Assembly: GCF_000321225.1 (NCBI RefSeq)
Contig: NW_004450276.1
Location: 3,197,048 to 3,261,047 of the forward strand
DNA from: Odobenus rosmarus divergens
Taxonomy: Eukaryota > Chordata > Mammalia > Carnivora > Odobenidae
DNA length: 64,000 bases
Direction of reading: 5' to 3'
Numbering within the stretch: the stretch's first letter is position 1; each line of letters starts with the position of its first letter. This document shows positions 1 through 14,064 of this stretch, one piece after another. The translations under genes were made by a program, and so were the position numbers. The notes below the pieces were generated by a model, which was not told the origin of the DNA, searched no databases, and worked only from the letters and a program-made list of their open reading frames with translations.

Positions 1-318
1 TCTTGTTGGATAGACCCTTTAAGTAGGATATAGTGTCCTTCCTCATCTCTTATTACAGTCTTTGTTTTAAAATCTAATTTGTCTGATATAAGGATCGCCT
101 CCCCAGCTTTCTTTTGTTTCCATTAGCATGGTAAATGGTTTTCCACCCCCCCACTTTCAATCTGAGGTGTCTTTGAGTCTAAAGTGAGTCTCTTGCAGAC
201 AGTGTATTGATGGGTCTTGTTTTTTTTCTGTCCAATATGATAGCCTGTGTCTTTTGATTGGGGCATTTAGCTCATTTACATTCAGGGTAACTACTGAAAG
301 ATGTGAATTTAGTGCCAT
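1..318 (-). pseudogene. LINE-1 ORF2 start (endonuclease domain), partial and broken
   Basis: From ATG at 316-318 on the minus strand: MALNSHLSVVTLNVNELNAP, then IKRHRLSYWTEKKQDPSIHC, LQETHF and RLKDTSD. This is the APE-type endonuclease N-terminus with the N (TLNVN) and E (QETH) catalytic motifs. Stops follow in KWGVENHLPC*W. The frame runs off the window start. Confidence 0.83.
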
Positions 319-397
319 TGTTGCCTGTAAGGTGACAGTTACTGTATATTGTCTGTGTTCCTTTCTAGTCTATGTTGCTTTTAGGCTCTCTCTTTGC

Positions 398-1189
398 TTA
401 AAGGACCCCTTTCAGTATTTCTTTTAGGGGTGGTTTTGTGTTTGCAAATTCCTTTAGTTTTTGTTTGTCCTGGAAGCTTTTTATCTCTCCTTCTATTTTC
501 AATCACAGCCTAGCTGGATATAGTATTCTTGGCTGCATATTTTTCTCATTCAGTGCTCTGAATATATCATTCCAGTCTTTCCTGGCCTGTCAGATCTCTG
601 TGGATAGGTCTGTTGCCAGTCTAATATTTCTACCATCGTAGGTTACAGACGTCTTGTCCTGAGCTGCTTTCAGGATTTTCTCTTTGTGTTGAGACTCGTA
701 AGTTTCACTATTAGATTTTGGGGTGTTGACCTATTTTTGATTTTTAGGGGGGTTCTCTGTGCCCCTTGATGTCTGTTTCCTTCCCCAAATTAGGGAATTT
801 GTCTGCTATAATTTGCTCCAATATGCCTTCTGGCCCTCTCTTTCTTTCTTCCTCTTGGATCCCAATTATTCTAATATTGTTTTGTCTTATGGTATCACTT
901 ATCTCTCGAATTCTGCCCTCATGATCTTGTAGTTTTTTATCTCTCTTTTTCTCAGCTTCTTTATTTTCCATCATTTGGTCTTCTTTTTCACTAATTCTCT
1001 CTTCTGCCTCATTTATCCTAGCAGTTAGAGCCTCCGTTTTTGATTGCACCTCATTAATAGCCTTTTTGATTTTGACTTGGTTAGATTTTAGTTTTTTTCT
1101 CTAGAAAGTGTTTCTCTAATATCTTCCATCCTTTTTTCAAGTCCAGCTAGTATCTTTAAGATCATTATTCTGAATTCTAGTTCTGACAT
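398..1189 (-). pseudogene. LINE-1 ORF1 (RNA-binding coiled-coil protein), broken
   Basis: The clearest open part, 744-1049, has a coiled coil (ARINEAEERISEKEDQMMEN) followed by the L1 ORF1p RRM start (REISDTIRQNNIRIIGIQEE…FPNLGKETD). Downstream, in shifted or stop-interrupted frames, are ILKAAQDK, RLATDLSTE, RKDWNDIFRALNEKNMQPRI and LKEILKGVL before a stop at 398-400, which match the C-terminal half. An early frameshift lies near 1100 (an A-run one base short), and in-frame stops occur in the C-terminal part. The start used is the methionine of MSELEFRI; family members may begin further upstream. Confidence 0.85.
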
Positions 1190-1813
1190 CTTACTAATGT
1201 CCGTATCGATTAGGTGTCTGGTAGTCGGTACTGCCTCTTATTCTTTTTTTGAATATCATCTTGTCATTTTGTCCAGAGGACAATAGATGAATGAGAGAAC
1301 AAAATGCTAACATGGTAACTACAACTCCAGAAATATATACACTAAACAAATCAGAAGAGACCTGAAACCAGGGAAAAAGAAAGGGAAGGAAAGAAAAAAG
1401 AAAAAAAAGAAAAAGAAAAAGAAAAAAGATTAAAAATAAAAAGAATATGATCAAATATGATAAGGCTAGTGCATAGATCAGTGCCACACACATAGATTTT
1501 GGGCATATTTTGGTCTGTTAGAAGAAAGTACCTCCCAAAATTTTAAAGAGAATAAAGCTCTTATATTTACAAAATAAGGGTAAATATGCTGAAGGAGTAG
1601 AATATGACTGCGAAGATGAGAATTATAAAAGATTTTATAAAGGAAATTAATTAGATAAGAAGTTGGTTGAGAAAGAAAGAAGAGGAATTAAAAAAAAGGG
1701 GGGGAGAGAATGTGATCAGGCAGGAGACTAGAACAAAGCCATACACTAGAGATTTAGGGTATATTTTGGTCTGTTAGAAGAAATTGTATCCTCGAATTTT
1801 AAAGAGAGAACAA

Positions 1814-1847
<34 letters not shown>

Positions 1848-3076
1848 AAAAATAAGGTTAACTATTATGAAGGGATAGAACGTGACTCTAAAAACGAAAA
1901 ATAAAAATATTTTTAAAAAAGGGATTGATAAAATGTTGGTTGAAAAAGGGAAAAAGAAAAACTCAATGAGAAAAAAGAGAAGAAAATTTAAAAAATTAAC
2001 TTTGAAAGACTAAAGAATCAGGGGAAAAAAAGCCGTGAATTCCATGTGCAGTATTCTCGTAGCTCCGGAGTTCTGCCATTCTCATTGATCGGTAAACTTG
2101 TTGTTCTTGCTGATCTTCTGGGGGAGGGGCCTGTTGCTCTAGTTCTCAGATGTCTTTGTTGGAGGTGGAATTGCCCCGCCGTTGCCTGGTCCGGACTAAG
2201 TAATCTGCTTGGGTTTGCTCTCGGAAGCTTTTGTTCCCTGCAAGTTTCCATATGGCTTTGGAGGAAGAGAGTGAAAATGGCGGCCTCCCAATTTCCGCCC
2301 CGGAGAAGCTGAGAACTCGGGGCCCTGCTCCTCAGTGCACCCCCAGAGAAAAGCAGTCAATCACTCCCATCTCCCTGGTCTCCACCGCACTCCGTGCTCA
2401 TCCGGCCTGTGACAGAGCGTTTCTATCTCTGGCACCCGACTTGGTATGGAGTCTCCAAACCCAGCAGATCCCTGCGGTGCACTCCCGCGCCGCTCCTCTC
2501 AGGGGAGGTAGGGGAGTCTCCCCGGATCTGCTGCTTGTTGGGTCCTGCTGGAGGAGCAGTGGCTTGACTGTGCCGTGGATAATGGGTTATGGCGACACCG
2601 AGCTGACAGCCCACTCCTCGGCTCCGTTTCTGCAGCCGGCTTCCCTGCTCCGATACCTGGGAGCTCTGCTGCACTCAGGCACCCCCGGTCTTTCTGTGAC
2701 CCTGAGGGTCCTGAGACCACACTGTCCCAGTGAGTGTTCCACCCCCCACTTAGCCACTGGAGCAACGTCTCTCAGCTGAGCGACTTCTAAAAGTTCCGAT
2801 TTTGTGCTCCGCAGCTCTATCACTTGCCAGAAGCTTCGGACAGAGTCCCCTTCCCCCGCCGTCTATCCTCCCAAATATGTCCTCGGATTCACTTCTCCGC
2901 ACATCGTACCTTTCAGAAAGTGGTCGCTTTTCTGTTCAGAGAGTTGCTGGTATTTTTTCTTAGATCTGTTGAGTTCGTAGGTGTTCAGAATGGTTTGATC
3001 CCTATCTAGCTGAATTCCTGGGACCACACGAAATTTAGGTCTCCTATTCCTCCATCATCTTGCTCCTCCCCCTCCT

Positions 3077-4130
3077 CATAGTGGTTTTAAATTCTTAGTC
3101 TTTTAATTCCAACATTCGTGCCATATCTGGGTCTGGTTCTGATACTTGCTCTTTCTCTTCAAACTATGTTTTTTGTTTTTTGCCTTTCAGTGTGCTTTGT
3201 AATGTTTTGTTGAAAGCCAAACATGATGTGCTATGTAAAGGGAATTAAGGTCAATAGGTTTAGCATGACCTATTATGTTTATGTAGCTAGAGATTAGACT
3301 CTTTACTGCTTGTCACAGCTGTAGATGTGTGAGGCTAAAATTTCATCTGGTATCCTTGTTTTTGTCTTACCCGTTGTTTTGGGTTTCTCTAGACCTTAAA
3401 CTATGTATGAGACCTACAGTTCTTTGGATAGTATTACCCTATTATTATATAGGACCCCCTTTTATGTGAGTTGTGGTAAGTTGTAAGGAGGAAGAGAAAC
3501 ATTCTAGAGTACTATGATTAGATCTCATTCTTTTGGTGAGATTGTTCCTCTGTTACATGACCTTTAGATGTGCTTCCTCCCCCAACATTAGGGGAGAAGG
3601 CTGGAGGGGGCTGGATCTGTGTATTTTCCTCCCCTCATGTGGAAGGCTAAAGCCTGCTTGAGTTGATATTTCTCTTTTCACAGGTCAGTTAGGTTCTGAT
3701 CAAACTCCAGTTAGTAAGGTGGTGGTAAATTTGTTTCTTTTTAATGTTATTAATAGCTGAACAGTCCAGGTGTTTTTTCATGTCTATTTCCCCAGGACTA
3801 ATCCTAGTAACAGTACTAGTTTAGGGTTTCATACTTCGTGATAATGCTTGGAATTTTGCACATCCTCTCACTTACTCATAGCCCAAGGTAGTGAATGTTG
3901 GTATATTTTCCACCTTAGTTTTTGAGCAGGATTCCCCAACTTTAATCTTTGACTTCAGTGAGAGAGTTTGTTCCTCCAGCTTTTGTTTGCAACATTCAAG
4001 TTAGTCAGAATCTAAGCTACCACAGCCTGGGTCTGGTCTCAAAGTTCCAGAGTTCCGTGGTTTCAGCCCTACTCATTACTTGGTAGAATTGTTCTTTCCT
4101 TATCTTTTGAGATATTTTATGTTGAAATTG
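3077..4130. other. Intron, probably very old L1-derived sequence
   Basis: T-rich, no exon-like open frame. Phrases such as 'gtgctttgtaatgttttgttgaaagcca' resemble antisense old L1, but the match is from memory and weak. Nothing else recognised. Confidence 0.35.
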
Positions 4131-4344
4131 ATCTGTCTCCGCTTTTGTAAAAATGTGTCTTTATCTTATTTATCATTTCTTTGTGTTTAGTTAGATACAA
4201 AGTGTTAACTTAAAATGGTATTTTGCTTATAGTCTTACATTTCTCAGTAAATAAGAGTTTTACCTAATTTAAATTCATAGTTTTTAGAAATTACAGGAAT
4301 ATATACTAACTTACACAGAAATAACTCATTGAAAAACTTTATTA

Positions 4345-4508
4345 TTTAAAAGTGAAGTTGTAAAATCATAGAAGTATCTTTGTATCTCTGCATTGTCTAT
4401 ATTATTAAGTTTAAGAACAGTGCAAATTTAAAAGTGAAGTTGTAAAATCATAGAAGTATCTTTGTATCTCTGCATTGTCTATGTTATTAAATTTAAGAAC
4501 AGTGCAAA
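4345..4508. repeat. 82-base tandem duplication, two copies
   Basis: Copy 1 is 4345-4426 and copy 2 4427-4508, starting tttaaaagtgaagttgtaaa. I count two mismatches between the copies (tctatAttattaaGttt versus tctatGttattaaAttt), so the event is recent relative to the intron. Confidence 0.93.
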
Positions 4509-5117
4509 TTGGTTTTAAATATCAGATGGGATAAAGTTGATTGATAATATTTTTATATGCTACAATATCCATACGTGCAGTTTAATAGGACTGTGGTATC
4601 TGATACTTCCATGTGTTGGGTAAGAAATTTTGATTATGTTATATGTTAATTATATGTAATTTAATTATAATGTTTAAATTATATTCCCTTAAACTATTAA
4701 GGTTTTTCTATAACTAAAAAGTAGAAAAAATAAAAGGGGAAAGAATTCTGCGAAGAAAGGTGAGGAATTCTTTGTTAAAGAAAGACTGCATTGTGACATT
4801 TAAAGAAAATGATGGTAATTTTGTAGCACAGAGATTTTTTATATGAGGAGATATCTTTTAAAAACAATATTGAGTTGAAATTTCCTAATTTCAGGAACTA
4901 GGAGCAGATATCAATGTATTTTAAAATCACATATGGAAATGAAAACTTTTAATTTGTAGTTGACATAATCATTTTAAAACATCATATCTCTAATAATCAT
5001 AAATAAATCAGTAAATAAATAAAACATCCTATCCCTTTAGTTAAAATACTAGTGTTTCAAGCCTGATTTTGAAAAGTCCATAAATACAATAATTTTGTTC
5101 AAACAGAAAGCAGCTAA

Positions 5118-5354
<237 letters not shown>

Positions 5355-5481
5355 TAAATAAATCAAATTTCTATTTTGGCAACTTGTGTTTCTATTTCTC
5401 AGTTGTGTGTAGGCTTTAGGTATTCTTTAACTTGACTTTCTTAGTATACCTTTGAGAAGAAATATTAAGAACCTATTTTAT

Positions 5482-5668
5482 GGGGCACCTGGGTGGCTCA
5501 GTCGGTTAAGTGTCTGCCTTCAGCTCAGGTCATGATCCCAGGGTCCTGAGATCGAGTCCCGCATCAGGCTCCCTGCTCAGTGGGGAGCCTGCTTCTCCCT
5601 CTCCTCCCAGCTCTTTTCTCTCTCTAGCTATCTCTCTCTCTCTCAAGTAAATAAATAAAATTTTTTTT
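5482..5668 (+). mobile_element. CAN-SINE (tRNA-Lys type)
   Basis: Head ggggcacctgggtggctcag, box-B-like 'gatcgagtccc', CT-rich stretch and aaataaataaaa tail. It abuts an inverted SINE directly. Confidence 0.95.
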
Positions 5669-5858
5669 AAGATTTAATTAATTTATTTATTTGAGAGAGA
5701 GAATGAGAGAGAAAGAGAGCATGAGAGGGGGGAGGGTCAGAGGGAGAAGCAGACTCCCCGCTGAGCAGGGAGCCCGATGCGGGATTCAATCCCGGGACTC
5801 CAGGATCATGACCGGAGCTGAAGGCAGTCGCTTAACCAACTGAGCCACCCAGGCGCCC
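5669..5858 (-). mobile_element. CAN-SINE, inverted relative to its neighbour
   Basis: Starts with the reverse-complement tail (aagatttaattaatttattt), ends gccacccaggcgccc. Tail-to-tail with the + SINE at 5482. Confidence 0.95.
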
Positions 5859-5913
5859 AAAACTTTTTTTTTTTTTTTTTTTAAAGAACCAGGTTTAAGA
5901 CCTACTGTCATGT

Positions 5914-6042
5914 AGGTGCGCCAGAGTGTCTCAGTTGGTTAGGTGTCCTATTCTTGATCTCACCTCAGGTGTTGATCTCAGGTTATGAGTTCAAGACCAG
6001 TGTTGGGCTCCATGCTGGGCATGGAGGCTACTTAAAAAAAAT
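5914..6042 (+). mobile_element. Older, diverged CAN-SINE
   Basis: gtgcgccagagtgtctcagt head, 'atgagttcaagaccagtgttgggctcc' body and a short A tail; much more diverged than its neighbours and without the CT-rich part. Confidence 0.75.
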
Positions 6043-6766
6043 ACTCTCCTGTAGAAAATTTAACGTGATAATTTGTACAATATTATTTTTAAAAATTCAT
6101 GGAAGTATATTAAAGAACTTATAGGTCTAATAAAAATGAGATATTTGAGATTCTGTATTGTTGGCTCTGTATTGACATTGTGATGGGATCTGTTTTTGAT
6201 TTTAGATCCATATATCACTAGACCTATAATTATGATGGATACAAATTACTTGTTATGGTACCAGTAGATATAATTTTAGAGACTGGTAATTACTGATTAA
6301 ATACAAACAAATGAGTCATTGGAATGGGAAAAAATGGCTCACTGGGTTGAGTGAAAATTGCAGTGGTAATGCTAGCAAATAAAACAAATCCAAGCTTTTT
6401 TCTTTTTCTTTTTTTATACCTAACTTTAACTGAAAACAATCCTCCACAAGTGGAAAAATATGAGAGACACTTTAGGAATTTCTATTGTGAAGAAAATTTA
6501 TTTATAGATAGAAGTTAAAAAAAAATCACAGGGGTAAATAGCAGTCATTCTAGCAATGGGAAACAGTTAACAATAATTGCGGGGATTCTGACAGGCAAAA
6601 GGAAGACAGTAAAAACATCCAAGTCAAGATTCTTTTGGCTTCAGATGCTTTGGATAAATCCAGTTGAAACTTCCTCCTGACATTGGCCAGATTCATTTTC
6701 CAACAAAAGGTTATTTATCATCTATTCTTACCAAATATCACTAACACTCTGTCAATAGCATTTTTT

Positions 6767-6963
6767 TAAAGATTTATTTATTTATTTATTTGAAAGAGAG
6801 AGAATGAGAGAGAGAGAGAGAGCACATGAGGGGGGGGAGGGTCAGAGGGAGAAGCAGACTCCCTGCTGAGCAGGGAGCCCGATGTGGGACTCGATCCCGG
6901 GACTCCAGGATCATGACCTGAGCCGAAGGCAGTTGCTTAACCAGCTGAGCCACCCAGGCACTC
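6767..6963 (-). mobile_element. CAN-SINE with target-site duplication
   Basis: The SINE body is flanked by caatagcatttttt at 6753-6766 and again at 6964-6977. Confidence 0.95.
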
Positions 6964-7393
6964 CAATAGCATTTTTTCTGTTCCATTTGCTTCTGAAGTC
7001 TGAAGTGCCATCATAATTAATCCTCAGGTATGACCTATTACCTGCCTGTTACTGGGAGAAGTGAAAATTCAAGAGGAATTCTCTTTTTTTCCCCCTAGTT
7101 CTTTCACATCACCCCTCTCTTTTCTTTTGTATCATTTTGTTCATGTCCAGTCTTTTTTCTTCTACCTCTTCTTTTTCAGAACATTCACAGAGTTCTAAAG
7201 CATGAAGTTGAATGAATATGCTCATTAGATGGCCTAATACATTTTGTTTGTTTGTTTTCATGGATGAGACACAATTTTTAATGTTCTATAACTATGTTAT
7301 AGTTTTGTGGCATTTTTGTGATAGTATTTTACACTAGAATAATCTCATTGAGTTTATATTATAGTTAAAAGTGTTTTAAAAAATATATGGTCC

Positions 7394-7566
7394 TGAGTGC
7401 CTGGGTGGCTCAGTTGGTTAAGCATCTGCCTTTGGCTCAGGTCATGATCCCAGGGTCCTGGGATCGAGTTCTGCATTGGGCTCCCTGCTCAGTGGGGAGT
7501 CTGCTTCTCCCTCTATCCCTTCCCCTTGCTCGTGCTCTCTCTTTCTCTCAAACAAATAAAATATTA
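7394..7566 (+). mobile_element. CAN-SINE with target-site duplication
   Basis: gagtgcctgggtggctcagt head; 'aaaaatatatggtc' occurs just before and just after (ending near 7581). Confidence 0.95.
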
Positions 7567-8615
7567 AAAAAATATATGGTCATATGATAGTACTTTTCAC
7601 ATGATGGGTAATTAATATTCACTGAATGTTGAATGAGTTATCTTAAATTTAAGTAGACATTTGTGTCATATATGTCCTAATCCTAAAGATTACTTTAATC
7701 TACCCTGAACATTGGTGATGGATTGTAAATTTGGGACTGTATAAGAAAAGATTATAAACAAATTGACTTCAGATACCACACCATATATAAGAAAATAAGG
7801 TAATCATGGAGAACTGATCCAATGTATTAATTAGAACCAGCACTGAGTGATGTTTGGTTTATTAGTTTACCCAGTATTCTGCAAGGCAATATCCTATTTT
7901 TTCTTACATATTATTTGCTCTGATCTCTACATATAACATATAACATATTGGTCACCAATGCAAAATCTGCATCAAAATACATTTAAATTATAAGCTGATG
8001 TTTTATCACAGAGTTAAAAAGGACTCCAAACCGATCCTTTAACTCTTGAATTAGCTCTTGATGAAAATGATTGTTTAAATCTTCCATGAACAGAATAAAG
8101 AAAATAACCCTTAGGATATGAGCAAGTAAATCAAGAAATACCTTGTAAGAATGCTAAGGGTAGTTTTCTTTATTTTCAGAAGACATCAGAACTTGAGAAG
8201 TTGAAAACACAGGTGAAAGGCAAGTTGTTAAATAAAAAGTTGATTATTAGGGTCAGCTTAAGTGTGTAGCAGTTCTAGTTTGTACCATATAGCCATCCTT
8301 GAGATTAGGTCTCTGTCTATATTCTGTAAAATAATAATCATAGCAACAGCCTATCTTTTATCCTGAAGAGAGTTTCCATGTCAGTGAGCCAAGGATAGTG
8401 GGACGCCCAGCTGGTGGTACCTTTTACGTATTTTAAAAATTGCCAGTGGCAAATAGGAAGAACACATAGCTGGGGCAGTGAAGAAAATGCCTTAGAAAGT
8501 ATCTTTTCTTCTATGAGACCATTTTTAAAGGCCATGATAAGCTTTTCTTGAAGGAATGTCTTTGCCAAAGTACATGTCCCTGTTCCCACATTTAATCAAA
8601 AGTAGTTTATTTTAA

Positions 8616-8820
8616 TTTTTAAAAAATTTGTTTATATGAGAGAGAGAGAGAGTGCTGAGCGAGTGAGAGAGAACATGAGAAGGGGGGAGGGGCACAGGAA
8701 GAGGGAGAAGCAGGCTCCCCACCAGGCAGGGAGCCTGATAGGGGGCTTGATCCCAGGACCATGGGATCATGACCTGGACAGAAGGCGGACGCTTAACGTA
8801 CTGAGCCACCCAGGCGCCCC
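8616..8820 (-). mobile_element. CAN-SINE with target-site duplication
   Basis: tcaaaagtagttta at 8596-8609 and tcaaaactagttta at 8821-8834 flank it. Confidence 0.95.
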
Positions 8821-8834
8821 TCAAAACTAGTTTA

Positions 8835-10393
8835 GAAAGAACAAAAACAACAATCTGGAATTTGGTACCTTTGATTTCTTTACTGGAAGAGTAAAGGTTA
8901 AGCTGAGGTCTTTAGGAGATAGAGTGATTCTTTCCTTGAAAGGTAAAATGGCATTATGATCCTGGTCTGAGGGGAGTAAAGACCTTTTAAAAAATTTTGT
9001 TGATTGATTGATTGATTTTAAGATAATAGAAAATTAAAACATCACTTGAAAGGTATTTCTGAGCTGAGGGTTTCTTTCTTACATTGCCACCTGTTGAAAG
9101 TAACTAGGTAAGAGTCTGAGAGTGAGGACAGAATAAAATAAAAGCTGATTTTATTTAGTTGGAGTAAACTCTTTTTCTTTTTCATTACTTGTGTTGTCAG
9201 ACAAGAAAATGTCAGAAAAATCTGTATTTCATAACATACCATTAACTTAGGGTACAGAAAGCCATTTAAGTTTAGAAAGAATTCTGCTCACTTTTCAAAA
9301 AAATGAAAACACATTCTTCTTCGAGTAGAGCAGAGGGAAATTAATTAGTCATTGTGAAAAAAGAGCACAAATGCTCTAAGTTTTTTTCATAAGATGAAAG
9401 TGAAGGGACATGATGAATGCAACTTACCAAGCAGTGTCACTTAAAGCATCTGTGGAAGATGTCAGTGTCTCAAAGCTAAATAGCTGAAGTTGCATAGGAA
9501 ATTATTGAAAGAAAAATTAGTTGTGTGTCCCAACTGTGTGTAACTCCGGTTCATCCTGAAGTGACCCAGAAGCTCTCAGCTGAAAAGATGTCTACCATGG
9601 ATGTTTCACTGTCTTGTCTAAGGCTTAACAGTTGATATGAATCAGTAATAAAATGAAGTACATTTTAATGGGTTTAGATTATCTTCTGAAATATTTAAGA
9701 CTTGGAAATTGGAGCAGACATCAGAGGGTAAAGGACTAAGTTGAAAATAGACTTATTTTTAGAAAATGTTGGCTATGAATGAAATAAGCAAAGCTGAGAG
9801 ATTAATGCTTACGAGAGCCTGAAAAAGTCTTAAGTGTCATGTGTCATTTGAATTACAACGAGATGTCACCTTCCAGTGCTGTTTTCTATCTCAAGGTAGA
9901 AGGAGGGCATGCACAGTCTCAGAGCTCAACCTGAGACATATTTATGCCACTCTGCATTTTCACTATACTGATACATGAAAACAATCAATGCATCCATTGC
10001 ATAAATATTATGAACAATCTGGTTTATCTTTCCCAGGGAAATGTCAAATTAACTTACATGTTTGATAGAATCTAAAGAAATTAGTATTTCAGAACATAAA
10101 AGCATGGTCGTAAATCATAAAGCACAATAACATAGGCAGAACTTTGGACTGCATTATAGACTTTTATTGAGTATGTTACCTTATAGTGTATAGTAGAAAC
10201 ATAATTTTCCATACACTTTGCCAACTGGAAGATGATGATTTTACAGATGCATGACAGATGCATGCTCTAGAAAGCACAAAAAGGTCTTTGATAGAATGAT
10301 AAGAGAGTCAAATAGAAATATAAACTCCAGAAAATAACTGTATTGTTTGGAACTTAGAATGAATTCTCCCATAGAAAAAAATACATATAGAAA
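8835..10393. other. Intron, nothing recognised
   Basis: AT-rich unique-looking sequence with a short (TTGA)n near 9000-9017. No exon signals in frame with MALRD1. Confidence 0.5.
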
Positions 10394-10592
10394 TTGAGAT
10401 TGTGCAGAAAAATATATCTGATAACATTTTTTTTAAACTTTCATATTAAGTGTTTGCCTGTCATTTCTTTTCTAATGTCATGGTAATATAATAAAATGTA
10501 GGAATGTTATTGGGATCAATATTAAAGTAGCTAGCATTATGAATTTCTATTGAGAATTGTCTTTTTGAAGTACTTTATTTAAAATTCCATTC
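10394..10592. repeat. Diverged local direct repeat, copy A
   Basis: Starts ttgagattgtgcagaaaaat and ends aaaattccattc. It aligns over about 200 bases with 11760-11965, roughly four-fifths identical by eye, same orientation, offset about 1,366 bases. Confidence 0.85.
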
Positions 10593-10659
10593 AAATGTTT
10601 GTTCTGTCCTTACTCTCCATCATAAGAAAATAAACAGCTTTACTATATAGATATGATTT

Positions 10660-11035
10660 ATTTCCTTATTTTTTTAAGACTGTTTTTATAGAGCAGTTTT
10701 AGGTTCCTAGCAAAATTAGAGGGAAAGTATAGACATTTCCCATTTTCCTCCTGTCCCCACACATGCAGAGCTTCCCCATTATCAACATCCTCCATCAGAA
10801 TGGTACCTTTGTTACAAATGATGAACCTGCATTGGCATGTCCTTATCACTCAAAGTCCATGGTTTACTTAGGGTTCTGCTTGGTGTTGTGCATCCTGTGG
10901 GTTTGGACAAATGCATAACGACATGTGTCCACCATATATTATCATACAGAGTATTTTCACTGCCCTAAATATCCTCTGGGCTCTACTTTTTCATCCTTTC
11001 CTGCCTCCATTTTATTGTTCCTTTAAAAAATGTTA
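10660..11035 (-). mobile_element. Old LINE-1 3' end
   Basis: Contains gcagttttaggttcctagca, 'ttccccattatcaacatcctc', 'gttacaaatgatgaacctgcattggca' and 'gtttggacaaatgcataacgacatg', the reverse complement of the L1 tail also found at 43250-43740. Confidence 0.75.
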
Positions 11036-11111
11036 TATACCTTTTTACCAATACTTTAGGTTTCCTAGTACTTCATGTGGTACAGATAGGGCAAACTCTA
11101 CTGAAATGTAA

Positions 11112-11369
<258 letters not shown>

Positions 11370-11759
11370 TAAATTTAAATTAGGATTTAAATTAAGGATG
11401 CAGATTTGTGTATTTGGAGAGAGCAATTGCCTACTTCTTTTCATTGTACTTAGCTTTTCCCAGCCACATTACTCCTGTATAAAGCTTCTTCACTGTACAT
11501 GGGCTCCCTTCCTAGCCCCCTCCAACCCCAACACCATGCATTGCAAACAAGGAAGCACATGACATTATGAAGCAGATAAATAATAAGTTGGTATTAAAAA
11601 CCAGTAAAGACTATACAAATGTTTTGAGGACAGTAATTCTTGTCTTTATAAAACATGGTTATATCTACCTGTGCAAAGATATATCGGAAATATACGTATG
11701 GTCAGTGGGAATATGGTCTCTTAAAAAAATGACCTTGGGATTTCGTGTTGTATATAGAG

Positions 11760-11965
11760 TTGAGATTGGGCAGAAAAATATATCTGATAACATTTTTTTA
11801 GCTTTCATATTAAATGTTTGTCCATCATTTCCTTCTTTTCTAGTATCATAGCAACATTGCAAAATGTAGTAATGTCAGTGGGATCGACATTTAAATAGGT
11901 GGTATTATTAATTGCTATTCATAATTTTATTTTTGAAGTGCAGTATTTTCTTTAAAATTCCATTC
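11760..11965. repeat. Diverged local direct repeat, copy B
   Basis: Second copy of the segment at 10394-10592. The two copies bracket exon (b) and the old L1 fragment. Confidence 0.85.
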
Positions 11966-12862
11966 TTTTTTGTTGTATAAAGAGTGTATAAATATGCTTA
12001 TGCTGGACTGTGAGTGTAAAATAATAAGACTGATTGTATGTGTGGCTCATGAAACCAATTTCATTCCTTTATGGTGATACCACATATGTACATTTTTCTA
12101 GGTGCTGAAAAGGAGAACCCAAATGATACTGAACTGTAACCATGCAGGTTTTTAGAATCCCATTTATTACTGAGATTGGAATTTCTGAACCATAGCATTT
12201 TTGTATTAATTACAGCAAAGTTGAGGTTTATATCATAGACTATTGAATTAATATTTGACATAATTTTTAATTTTCTAAGCTGATATTTATCTTTAAAACT
12301 TCTGAAAAAGGTACTAAATGATTAGAGTTTCATTCTTTTACATAAACTGAATATTAAAGTTGGTCTTGTTATTTAACTGAAAGATAAAACAAAATATAAA
12401 GAGTAATTTGGGAGTTATTCTAGATTTCCAAGTGCATATTAAATGTAATTAACTTTCAATAATAGCACCTTTTTCAAATCTAAGTTTAAACTCATCAATT
12501 TTTGAAACCCAAACTGATATCATTTTTTCATATCTGATCTCTTGCTGTTATAAAAATATACAGCTGTAGGTCCAATAATTTATATATATTTATACTATGG
12601 TATTCACTATGGGGAATGTATACAGCAGCTTACAAAGTTTTCCTACTATTAGATATGATTTGAATGTAACATCTTCTAGACTAAATTGTTAAATATATTT
12701 GTGAACTGAAACTTAAGTAATTTGTAACAAATATATATATATTCCTCATATTTTTGCAAAGGAGAAAATCTATTCAGAAATTTTCGGCTGGAAAAAACTA
12801 AAAGGAATTAGTCTTTCTTCCTAGTATCTTATTTACACACAAATAACACCTAGTTCATTGCT
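11966..12862. other. Intron, nothing recognised
   Basis: AT-rich sequence with short AT runs (12727-12742). No open frame fits the gene. Confidence 0.5.
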
Positions 12863-12889
12863 GTTCAATAGTATTTTCTGTCATAAGGG

Positions 12890-13052
12890 AAAATGTAAGT
12901 ATCTGTGCTCTCCAATATGGTAGGCAATAGCCACGGATGACTGTTGAACACTTGCAATGTGGCTAGTATGGCTGAGGAACTGAATTTTAATTTTATGGTA
13001 GTTAATTTAATTTGAAATAGCTGTGGCTACCATATTGGACAGCAGAGGATTA
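12890..13052. mobile_element. Nonautonomous hAT/Charlie-like DNA transposon
   Basis: Imperfect inverted ends: 'ctccaatatggtaggcaatagccac' near 12909 and 'gtggctaccatattggacagcag' near 13024, with 'aatgtggctagtatggctgaggaactgaattttaatttt' between. A related piece lies at 38430-38570. Exact family name uncertain. Confidence 0.7.
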
Positions 13053-13059
13053 GATATTT

Positions 13060-14064
<1,005 letters not shown>

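Larger units (their letters stand above)
1..3076 (-). mobile_element. LINE-1, 5' portion (5' UTR, ORF1, start of ORF2), cut by window edge
   Basis: Read on the minus strand it starts near 3076 with aggagcaagatgatggagga and a conserved carnivore-type 5' end. A GC-rich 5' UTR follows (about 2000-2900), then a purine-rich stretch with (AT)n (1817-1844), ORF1, and the beginning of ORF2 at the window edge. The 5' end is retained, unlike the other L1 copies here. The inserted strand is opposite to MALRD1. It is not active as shown: ORF1 and the visible start of ORF2 contain stops or frameshifts. Confidence 0.88.

Noticed and set aside
2231..2779. 182-codon frame on the plus strand
   Set aside because: It lies in the GC-rich L1 5' UTR, opposite to the element's sense strand, with low-complexity Pro/Ser/Leu content.
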